NCBI GenBank assembly: GCA_030849065.1 | Contig: JASAON010001414.1 | Location: forward strand, 1 to 22,892 | Length of the DNA: 22,892 nt | Source: Jaenimonas drosophilae | Taxonomy: Eukaryota > Euglenozoa > Kinetoplastea > Trypanosomatida > Trypanosomatidae | Direction: 5' to 3' | In this document: positions 15,627 through 22,892 of the stretch, piece by piece | Numbering within the stretch: position 1 is the first letter of the stretch | How the letters are laid out: each line of letters opens with the position of its first letter | The notes under the pieces: model-generated | Told to the model about the DNA's origin: nothing | Seen by the model: only the letters and a program-made list of their open reading frames with translations | The model's database searches: none | Position numbers and translations under genes: made by a program

Positions 15627-18600
15627 CTACTCCCGCAGCACGTGGTTCTGTACTTCACCACTGGCATCGCTCCCCCTCCTCACTTGCTGCTCCCAACCTC
15701 CACGCATATCCGCGACCGGAGATCTTCCAGGGCTACGCCGCTGGGGCGGGCTATCCAACAAGGCCAACTCCGGAGAAGAGAGGTCATCGGAGAGCCTCTT
15801 GCACCAACGTCCATACCCTCCTCCCCCACTGGTCCCCGCTCCAAAGGCAGCCATGCGCATGGCCTGCCGTGCAAGTACATCCACCAGCACCGCAGCGTAT
15901 GTCTCGAGCGGAAGTCCCCTTGCCCGCGGAGGGGCACGCAGGCCGCGTTCCGCGCACTTGGCCCGCAGCACTTTTATGCGCGCCTTCACGGGCAAAGTCT
16001 CATGGGCAACGGTCAAAACCTCCCGCGTCAGGGAAACGGCAGCCTCCAGCTCCCCAGAGGAATCCCCACACATCATGAGAAGTGGATCGTTCCTGCTCAC
16101 AGCGGCAGAGACCGGAGAGCGAATGGAGCCCACCTCAGGGGTACACGGTAGCACAAGCTCAAACAGCTGCACAGGTTCATCGTACTCCTCATACTGATGT
16201 GGGCCCAACGACACCGCATGCACACTCGCAAGCTGCTTCTCCGTCAGCGCCTCACACGTCGCTCCAGTCACAAGCACCTGCCCACCGTGCGCAAGTCGCT
16301 CCGTCCGCAGCGCAGCAACACACCCACTCCCACGGTACTCATAGTGGTCCGTGTCCACGTCGTACGCAATGTCCACAACATCCGTGTGCACACCAACACG
16401 AACACGCAGCCCACACATCGCCGAGGCGGTGCGGTCCTCATGTGGGAGATCTGACGCCATGGACTGCACCACGTCCACCTCTGGGCCCCGCATCGAGCAA
16501 ACGTAGGCGTGTACGGCCATGGAAAACTGAAGGGCGTCGTTGGGACTGCGCGCCACCATCATGAAGGCATCGTTGATGGAGCCAACTTCGTAGCAGCGGT
16601 GCTTCACCGCCAGCAGCCGGAGGGTACGCTGGTACTTCTGCAGACACACCTCAGCTTCCGCAGGAGCTGTCCGCTGAATGTCCGCCCACTGACTGAGTTC
16701 GGCAAAAATGACGGTAGTGGGGGACTCCGGGTCATACGGGGCCTGCACAAACGGGGCACCGTTGAAGCAGGGAAGGAAGTTCCAGTAGAGGTAGGCGGCC
16801 ACGAGTGCGCCAACCATTACGAGCAGTCCAAGCAGTGCAATAAGGACGAACTTACCAACGTGGGAGTTGCGCCCCTTGGAGGCAGGGGAAGTCTGTGGTA
16901 TCTTGGAGGTCGGCTGAGGTGGTGAGGTTGATTTGGGTGGGAGGGTGCAGGGCGGCAAGGTGCTTGTGGTAGTAGTCGTGGTGGTGGTGGTGGTGGAGGT
17001 GGAGGGGGTGGCGGTGGTGGTGCTGGTGGCGGTGGTGGTGTCCGCGAGCATCATAAACTTTTGTCCGTAGAGCATCGGGGGGGAAGACGCCTTGGCCACA
17101 AAATCGTTTGTGGGTTGGATGATGTGGGCGTAGTTACGTACGGAGATATTCCGTGCGCCGAAGTTCACGGTGCAGTGTACCGCGGCGGATGGAGGGTAGG
17201 TGGCACAGCCGTCGTAGAAGGGGCCGAAGGACAAATCATCAATGGCAAAGCTGTTGTACTGGTACAGCTCACGGGCAAGGGCGAAGGAGCTGATGTTCCT
17301 GCCTCTGGTGATCTTGTCCACGGCCATGGTAGCCAAAAAAGCGCGCATCGCTGCTGGCGAGCGCGCCGTGGATGGGAGATTCGTTACGAATTTCTGAAAG
17401 ATGGTGCTGGTGCCCGTTTGCGTCCAGGATGGGACGTTGGTGGCGAAGAGCACACGACTCATGACGGGGGTGACGGTGGTGCCAAAGAGAGATGAGAAGG
17501 TGTCGTAGTAGACGGTGAGCTCGTCAAAGGCGATGATGATGGTGACGGAGGGGTTGTTCACGAGATACTGGTACAGCGACGGGAGGTCGGGAGGGGTGAG
17601 GCCAATCACAAAGACATGGCCAGAGGTGGGCAGTTCCGCGAAGAAGTCCACCGTTGCACCGAGGCCATAGCCAGAGCCGAGGTGGATGTTGAAGAAGCTG
17701 AGGGAGCGTTGGATCATGTCCAGGCAGAGGGTGTCGTTGTTTGTACGGAGGCGCGCATGCACGCGGTTGGAGGCATTAGCAACCTCATCGCCTGGAATGC
17801 TGGTTGTGCCAAGGTACTGGGCCACCGCATAAATCTGCTGCCGTAACGTCGCAGAGAGGTAGAGGGCGTTGCGTGTTACGGAGCGCTCCACATTCACGGG
17901 GACCTCAATCGGCTCTACAAAGAAGTAGTCAGGCATCGTTCCTGGCAAAAAGGGCGGTGAGACGGGCCCAACAATGACGGACATGGTTGTCTTTGCGGTC
18001 TGTGCCGTGACACTCGCACTGGCTGTGGCCGCACTGGCAGTGGACACCGGAGCAATGGTGAAGGTCAGTGGAGAGGTCTGGCCATACTTGTTGCGGTTGG
18101 TAGCTTCCGTCAAGGCAGTCTGCATGGTGCTCCCCATTGCGGCCGCCGCCGAGTTGTCTTCCAGGGACACCACAGTCCCAAAGAAGCCAGTCAACGTTGC
18201 CGTCACATTCTGGTTGGTGTAGCATGGGTAGTTGGGGAAGAAATTTTCTGAACTTAACTTCAACGTCACGCCAGAGTCATCGGTTTTGGAGGCCACCACA
18301 GCCGCTACCTGCACAACCGCAACGTAGTGACCTCCCTGGTTGCACTCACATGCAGCTCCAAGTCGGCGGGCTGTCGCTGTGTTGTTGCACACGCCACCGT
18401 AGTTGCCATAGAAGGTGTCCATGATGTTATAGCGGTTCTGCATAAAGACATTTGTCTTGAGACCTGCGTAGTTCAGACCGCCACCAAGGTTATAGGTTTG
18501 TGCGATGTACATCATTTGCTCGAAGAAGTTCCACCCATAGTACATCAGATATCCACTCGTGGTTGCCGGGGCGCTGCCCGTGAGCCCATTGAAGGCCTTC

Positions 18601-19529
18601 ATGTCAGACTGAAATTGGGTCGAGGCAGCACGTTGGCCTGCATTGGGAAGCGGGAACGGAGCGCTGTAGATCAGATTGCCATAAGTTACCACACTTGATG
18701 GATTGACCAGATACTGCTGCTGATAGGCGGAAGATGTGCTGTACATTAGCGCGAAGGGCATCATAATGAAGAAATTCGTACCCACAACCTGCCCACTGGA
18801 AATGAGGCTTGTAAAGAACATGGTTGTGTGATCACCCCTTGCACCAAAAAGAAACATGCACGACGGGTTCTGCTCCATATACGTATTGAACGTGATGCCG
18901 CTGAAGGCACTGGTACGGGCCTCCTCATAGACCACAGGGGGTCTTAACCCCAGGAGCGCGATCTGATTAGCAAAGTAGGTTGACAAGGTCATGTCAGAGA
19001 ATGGTCCTCCAGTGAGTTGCATGAAGCCAACGTTGCCCAACTGCACCGCGCCACCAGAGTGACTGGAGAAGACCCAGTTCAGCAGTGCCAAAATTTCGGC
19101 CATAGGATCCGCTGACATGAAGTACACATTGTCGCTCCACGTACGTACTCCCGTCGACTGTGTGTAGGGACCAAACAACACAAGGTTCGCATCAGTGAAG
19201 GCAGTGCTCTGCATCACAGCCTGTGTCGCATCATCATCATACAGGCCAAACACCATCAGTGCATTCGCAGCAGTCACCGCATCCACAATGCTCTGACCAA
19301 GGGTGGCCGCATTGCTGCTGAAGCTCAACGTGCTGCTGGTAATGCCTGCATTGCTGTGGCTGTTCAGGCTCTTAGCAGCTGCCTGCCACCCAAGTGAGAT
19401 GAAAGGTGCATCAGTGTTGGTGGAATCCGCTAGCACAGCCTCCATCATCACAACGCCATGCACCAGCGGTACACACACGCACGTAAAAACGAGAAGCTGC
19501 AACAGCAGCGGCAGGGGCCTCATCCTCAT
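15627..19529 (-). CDS. Receptor-type adenylate cyclase-like protein with degenerate catalytic site, 1300 aa
   Basis: Second full member of the array with the same order of parts: signal peptide (about 1-25), two-part binding-protein-like ectodomain, Thr-rich stalk (about 830-863) ending in LPPC, membrane span (about 890-914), cyclase-like domain (about 935-1125) and a Gly/Ser/Arg-rich tail. The first metal site reads FAELS (Glu944 for Asp), the adenine Lys is Gly983, and the transition-state Asn is Val1071; Asp987 and Arg1075 remain. Unlike copy 1, it lacks the CC pair after the span (YLYWNFLPCFNG). Outside the 182-base block it is clearly diverged from copy 1. The frame extends upstream to a TTG at 19589; I prefer the ATG at 19529, which places a hydrophobic signal peptide at the N-terminus. 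A third ATG two codons later (19523) is also possible. Confidence 0.88.
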   Translation of the reverse strand: MRMRPLPLLLQLLVFTCVCVPLVHGVVMMEAVLADSTNTDAPFISLGWQAAAKSLNSHSNAGITSSTLSFSSNAATLGQSIVDAVTAANALMVFGLYDDDATQAVMQSTAFTDANLVLFGPYTQSTGVRTWSDNVYFMSADPMAEILALLNWVFSSHSGGAVQLGNVGFMQLTGGPFSDMTLSTYFANQIALLGLRPPVVYEEARTSAFSGITFNTYMEQNPSCMFLFGARGDHTTMFFTSLISSGQVVGTNFFIMMPFALMYSTSSAYQQQYLVNPSSVVTYGNLIYSAPFPLPNAGQRAASTQFQSDMKAFNGLTGSAPATTSGYLMYYGWNFFEQMMYIAQTYNLGGGLNYAGLKTNVFMQNRYNIMDTFYGNYGGVCNNTATARRLGAACECNQGGHYVAVVQVAAVVASKTDDSGVTLKLSSENFFPNYPCYTNQNVTATLTGFFGTVVSLEDNSAAAAMGSTMQTALTEATNRNKYGQTSPLTFTIAPVSTASAATASASVTAQTAKTTMSVIVGPVSPPFLPGTMPDYFFVEPIEVPVNVERSVTRNALYLSATLRQQIYAVAQYLGTTSIPGDEVANASNRVHARLRTNNDTLCLDMIQRSLSFFNIHLGSGYGLGATVDFFAELPTSGHVFVIGLTPPDLPSLYQYLVNNPSVTIIIAFDELTVYYDTFSSLFGTTVTPVMSRVLFATNVPSWTQTGTSTIFQKFVTNLPSTARSPAAMRAFLATMAVDKITRGRNISSFALARELYQYNSFAIDDLSFGPFYDGCATYPPSAAVHCTVNFGARNISVRNYAHIIQPTNDFVAKASSPPMLYGQKFMMLADTTTATSTTTATPSTSTTTTTTTTTTSTLPPCTLPPKSTSPPQPTSKIPQTSPASKGRNSHVGKFVLIALLGLLVMVGALVAAYLYWNFLPCFNGAPFVQAPYDPESPTTVIFAELSQWADIQRTAPAEAEVCLQKYQRTLRLLAVKHRCYEVGSINDAFMMVARSPNDALQFSMAVHAYVCSMRGPEVDVVQSMASDLPHEDRTASAMCGLRVRVGVHTDVVDIAYDVDTDHYEYRGSGCVAALRTERLAHGGQVLVTGATCEALTEKQLASVHAVSLGPHQYEEYDEPVQLFELVLPCTPEVGSIRSPVSAAVSRNDPLLMMCGDSSGELEAAVSLTREVLTVAHETLPVKARIKVLRAKCAERGLRAPPRARGLPLETYAAVLVDVLARQAMRMAAFGAGTSGGGGYGRWCKRLSDDLSSPELALLDSPPQRRSPGRSPVADMRGGWEQQVRRGSDASGEVQNHVLRE
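16227..16408 (-). repeat. 182-bp block shared by all three cyclase domains (copy 2)
   Basis: Identical over 182 bases to 10846-11027. The first bases beyond each end already differ. It encodes part of the cyclase-like domain from VRVGVHTD to EKQLA. Confidence 0.95.
16940..17042 (-). repeat. Thr-codon microsatellite (stalk of copy 2)
   Basis: Triplets reading GTG/GTC/GGT on the plus strand encode the short Thr-rich stalk. It is roughly half as long as the stalk in copy 1. Confidence 0.8.
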
Positions 19530-19663
19530 GTGGTGGGGAGTCAGGCGCAACACCAGAGGGTCAGTACACGCAACTGGAAGTGTGCGCAAGGGGTCACGTC
19601 AATCACAGCACAGGAAGTGTGGAGGGTAGTCAGTCTGAGATGTAGTGGGTGGAATGTAGTCAA

Positions 19664-19722
19664 CTACACAAGATATACAAATAAACATAAGAGGGAGCAA
19701 GAGAGGGGGAGGGATATTGAGC
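19664..19722 (-). promoter_or_regulatory. Candidate spliced-leader acceptor for the gene starting at 19529
   Basis: On the minus strand a pyrimidine tract (plus-strand purines about 19690-19718) is followed by AG at 19665-19664, giving a 5' UTR of about 134 bases. The tract lies about 25 bases from the AG, and other AGs lie closer to the ATG. Confidence 0.4.
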
Positions 19723-19978
19723 CGTTGCTAGGCATTTGTCATTACACGTATTTTGGAGCTGCTGTAGAGATGCACTATCTATGCATTCATAGAAAGAGGA
19801 AATGAGTCTATGTAGTGCTCTCATCGAACAATCATAAGTTGCTTCTTAACGAACACTAGGAGTAACGTCTTACGCTGACAGCCACAACAAGGTGCTGATT
19901 AGGGCAACTGCTGATTGACGGGGGGAAACACATAAATGCTCATCATATGTGATGCCACTGGCAATTGCGATTTATACT

Positions 19979-20129
19979 CCCCCCCCCCCAGCCCGGATGT
20001 GCACATGGTGGCCTCCGTGTGCATCCATCAGAAAACTACTTCTATACATAGCATTTCAATGGATGCAAAAGTCGCATAATCAGCAACAACTTGTGTTTCT
20101 AAGAAACAAAAGCTGGAGGGGGGGGGGGG
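19979..20129. repeat. C11 and G12 homopolymers in inverted arrangement
   Basis: C11 at 19979-19989 and G12 at 20118-20129, 128 bases apart, could pair in RNA or form a four-stranded structure on either strand. Confidence 0.8.
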
Positions 20130-20971
20130 TTACATGAATGACCTCACCGCCACGATGCAAAACTTTTCGTCAACCATTTAAAGTAATGGGATGCGTCACC
20201 AGCAGGGTAGTTGTGTATGACCTAGCCGGCAAACGGCAATAATAGTAAGAAAACGCTGCAAGAAGACACAAAAGGCGAGGACACAATAGAAGCCTACTCG
20301 TTTCTCAACGGTCCACCTGTCACACAGTGCGGTTCACTGAAGTTGGACAAGCATGTAACAGACAAAATACAACAGCACCTCATCGTCCGACAGGCATGAA
20401 AGAAACAAAGAAACATCCTGGCGCCAACCAAAGTAAAACAAAAGGACATCCGTCTGCATGAATTGAAATCAAAGACCACTACCAATAAATACCATACGGG
20501 GACAAACGAATACCGCAACCACACACTCCTCACTGCAAAAGAAAAACAAAACCTCACTGCATTTCACACATACCCAAGTCATCAACGGGGCTACTTGTGA
20601 TACTACAAGGAAGGAACCCAAGCGCCGATTGATGATTCCACCTATTGTTGCCCAAAAACTGTCTGTCGCCGCAGACTTCCTTCACCCACAGCGGATGATT
20701 TTAAAGCACTTGCCTATCACGTTGTCTCAATGACAGAAGAGAGCCAAAGCTACACATCAACCAAACCCAAACAACAACTATCGCCGATACAGCAGGGACA
20801 TGATCCCAATCTTGCTCCAAACATCGCACACCACCCATCTCGCCCACCCTCAAATCTTATCTACATCTCGCAACAACAAATCACCAGCAACTCGAAGTCC
20901 ATCATCAAAATAACAACAACACTCTCCTTACACTCACTCATGCTACCTACCTATAAATCAACACTCACCAA

Positions 20972-22195
20972 CTAAACCTTATGAAGGCTAGTTGAATCAC
21001 CACACGCATTTATGCTCGTACTGTATTCTGCGAGAAGCTGCAACAAAATGACCTCATAACCACAGTTACTCACTCCAGAAGCATGGGGTGGTACACGAAG
21101 TCCACACTGTTCACACATCCAGCGAAGCAGCTGCACACGCTCCGCCCACGGAAACCCATCATGCGACAGAGCAAGCACCTCCACAGCAAGCGCAACATCA
21201 TCCGTGGTCCCACGCTTCTCCCCATCCACACACATCGCCAGCAGCCGCTCACCACAAGCAAGCGGAACTGGATGGGGGTGCACAGAGCCAAACTCACGTT
21301 GCGGAAGCACAACAAGCTCGAACACTTCCACAGGATCATCGTACTCATCAAAGGAGTGAGTGCCCACAGACACAGCACTCACACACGCAAGCTGCTTCTC
21401 CGTCAGCGCCTCACATGTCGCTCCAGTCACAAGCACCTGCCCACCGTGCGCAAGTCGCTCCGTCCGCAGCGCAGCAACACACCCACTCCCACGGTACTCA
21501 TAGTGGTCCGTGTCCACGTCGTACGCAATGTCCACAACATCCGTGTGCACACCAACACGAACACGCAGCCCACGCACACACGCAGACGACGGCAGCCCAA
21601 GCCCAGCGTACGCAGCATCCACAGCATCAACAGCAGGGCCATGCATCCCATCCAACTCCTTCTGAAGGGAGGCAGCAAACTTCAGTGCACGGTCAGCATG
21701 GCGGGACACAACCATGAAGGCATCCATCCACGACCCACACTCGTAGCAGTCATGCTTCTCAACAAGACGACGCACAATGTTGCGGTACTCAGCAACACAC
21801 TCCGCAGATGCATCAGGCACCGCACGCTGCACATCAGACCACTTCTCCACCTCCACAAACACAACAGTCGTGGCGGCATCACAGTCCACAGGTGCACAGT
21901 GCATGGGCTCACCACCAAAACAGGGAAGCACAGTGCAGCACAGATGAATGGCAAACAGCACGGCAGCCACAAGTAATAAGGCCAGCAACGCAACTACCAC
22001 ATACCTCCACGCATGGGAAGAGCCACCATCATCATTCGCTGCATGTGTCGTCGTCGTCGTTGTGGGTATGAGTTTCGTCGGAAGTACCGTTGACGGAGGC
22101 ACAAGCTTGCACGGTGGAAGGGTTGTCGTCGTCGTAGTCGTCGTTGTTGTAGTTGTGGAGGTCGCGGGGGTGGATGTTGTTGTTGTTGTCGTCGT
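20972..22195 (-). CDS. Receptor-type cyclase-like protein, C-terminal 407 residues (5' end lost at the N)
   Basis: The fragment begins in a Thr-rich stalk ending in LPPC, followed by a linker, a membrane span (YVVVALLALLLVAAVLFAIH), the juxtamembrane HLCCTVLPCFGG and a complete cyclase-like domain and tail. The same degenerate sites are seen: FVEVE (Glu for Asp), Gly for the adenine Lys (CYECGSWMDAFM) and Val for the transition-state Asn (GSGCVAAL). The residue before the second metal Asp is Met here but Asn in the other copies. The C-terminus ends soon after the conserved post-cyclase region (about 20972-21100), so the tail is shorter than in copies 1 and 2. The coding frame does not continue across the N into the next fragment. 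This is the 3' part of a third gene, not a complete one. Confidence 0.85.
   Translation of the reverse strand, partial: TTTTTTTSTPATSTTTTTTTTTTTTLPPCKLVPPSTVLPTKLIPTTTTTTHAANDDGGSSHAWRYVVVALLALLLVAAVLFAIHLCCTVLPCFGGEPMHCAPVDCDAATTVVFVEVEKWSDVQRAVPDASAECVAEYRNIVRRLVEKHDCYECGSWMDAFMVVSRHADRALKFAASLQKELDGMHGPAVDAVDAAYAGLGLPSSACVRGLRVRVGVHTDVVDIAYDVDTDHYEYRGSGCVAALRTERLAHGGQVLVTGATCEALTEKQLACVSAVSVGTHSFDEYDDPVEVFELVVLPQREFGSVHPHPVPLACGERLLAMCVDGEKRGTTDDVALAVEVLALSHDGFPWAERVQLLRWMCEQCGLRVPPHASGVSNCGYEVILLQLLAEYSTSINACGDSTSLHKV
21386..21567 (-). repeat. 182-bp block shared by all three cyclase domains (copy 3)
   Basis: It matches 10846-11027 and 16227-16408 at 181 of 182 positions. The one difference is T at 21416, a silent change. 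Confidence 0.95.
21839..21946 (-). repeat. 108-bp duplicated segment, first copy
   Basis: It encodes the juxtamembrane CCTVLPCFGG to FVEVEKW region. It matches 22197-22304 at 107 of 108 bases. Confidence 0.95.
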
Positions 22196-22196
22196 N
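22196..22196. other. Single N: probable collapsed assembly gap between two paralogs
   Basis: To the left of N lies the Thr-rich stalk of one receptor gene, and to the right the start of the cyclase domain of another, ending exactly after the EKW codons. The two coding frames are out of register. The sequence on the right repeats what occurs about 360 bases to the left. A real single gene would not have this order, so sequence is probably missing. Confidence 0.75.
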
Positions 22197-22304
22197 CCAC
22201 TTCTCCACCTCCACGAACACAACAGTCGTGGCGGCATCACAGTCCACAGGTGCACAGTGCATGGGCTCACCACCAAAACAGGGAAGCACAGTGCAGCACA
22301 GATG
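22197..22304 (-). repeat. 108-bp duplicated segment, second copy
   Basis: It matches 21839-21946 at 107 of 108 bases and stops at the N. Confidence 0.95.
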
Positions 22305-22892
22305 CACCACACACAACACAACTACAACAAGGACAACTGTTAACAATAACAGTGCGGCAAATTCCCATGCAGACGCTGCGTTGTCATTAGAGTCCTCCTC
22401 GGGGGGTGCTGTTGACGGCTTCACTGTAGGCGTTGCTGGAGGCCTCGTCGAAAGCGATGTTGACGGCGGCTGAGTTGAGCAAGGTGGAAGGGTTGTCGTG
22501 GTCGTGGTTGTAGATGTTGTCGTAGTCGTCGTCAGGGGTGTTGCGGTCGTCGATGTTGGCACATTCGTGACAACACCAACACCAATAGGCGTACCGTACA
22601 CAACGGCCAGGGTTTGAGGCTGGGCTACAAGAGGAGTGGATGCCCTCACAACACGTGTGTAGGACCACAGTGATACGTCACGAGCACCGTAGTTCACAGG
22701 TCCAGTCATCAGGGAGCTCTTCGGGAATGCAACATTGTCCTTCGAATAAGGTCCAAACGACATCCCACCAGTGGTGACAGACACAAGGTTGTACAAGGCA
22801 CGAGGCAACGATGCTGAGCTGATGTTATTGGACTTGGAAGTGATCTGGTTCAACGCCATCGCACCAACAAACGCACGCATCGCCGCAGGAGA
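22197..22892 (-). CDS. Receptor-type cyclase-like protein, internal fragment of 232 codons
   Basis: The frame enters from the right edge at SPAAMRAF, a motif that also precedes the end of the ectodomain in copies 1 and 2. It continues through the distal ectodomain, a Thr-rich stalk ending in LPPC, an acidic linker (PPEEDSNDNAAS), a membrane span (EFAALLLLTVVLVVVVLCVVH), HLCCTVLPCFGG, and stops at FVEVEKW before the N. Its span and stalk differ from the fragment at 20972-22195, so it is a separate fourth paralog that has lost its cyclase domain to the assembly gap. Its 5' part lies beyond the window. The visible metal site is again Glu instead of Asp. Confidence 0.82.

Larger units (their letters stand above)
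19530..20971. other. Intergenic region between receptor genes 2 and 3
   Basis: About 1.4 kb with no credible gene. It has a C11 run (19979-19989) and a G12 run (20118-20129) that could pair or form G-rich structures. The part next to 20971 is A/C-rich (plus) and is probably the 3' UTR of the third receptor copy. A minus-strand frame near 20294-20557 translates to a Phe/Cys-rich peptide without coding signs. Confidence 0.6.

Overview
This window looks like nuclear DNA from a kinetoplastid flagellate, most likely a free-living bodonid of the Bodo saltans type; the species is my inference. The supporting signs are: intronless genes packed on one strand over long distances; pyrimidine tracts followed by AG (trans-splice acceptors) a short way upstream of start codons; a tRNA cluster where two convergent gene arrays meet; and a tandem family of proteins built like kinetoplastid receptor-type adenylate cyclases (large two-lobed ectodomain, one membrane span, class III cyclase-like domain inside).

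Left half (1-8731, plus strand). After about 1.2 kb with no credible gene come seven genes on the plus strand: a single-span membrane protein (1184-2197), a multi-span membrane protein (2864-3649), a basic protein with a mitochondrial-type N-terminus, a divergent HMG-box-like stretch and a histone-H1-like tail (3879-5483; candidate kinetoplast DNA-associated protein), three low-complexity proteins in a row that end in CC or CCS (5662-6168, 6913-7524, 7802-8242), and a small 86-residue ORF (8471-8731). Several gaps carry (CA)n runs.

Middle (8732-10224). Three tRNA genes on the plus strand, Ile(AAT), Ser(AGA) and Phe(GAA), each followed by a T-run, lie at the convergent strand switch. A GC-rich hairpin with a T-run follows tRNA-Phe. 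No protein gene is credible here.

Right half (10225-22892, minus strand). This is a tandem array of receptor-cyclase-like genes: two complete (about 1300 residues each) and two fragments that meet at a single N (22196). In every copy where the sites are visible, the residues that class III cyclases need are changed: the first metal Asp is Glu, the adenine-selecting Lys is Gly and the transition-state Asn is Val. The family therefore looks like receptor pseudo-cyclases or enzymes with altered chemistry. A 182-base segment of the cyclase domain is identical in the two complete genes and differs at one base in the third, although the flanking sequence has diverged. This points to gene conversion. 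The N at 22196 most likely hides a collapsed assembly gap between two paralogs.
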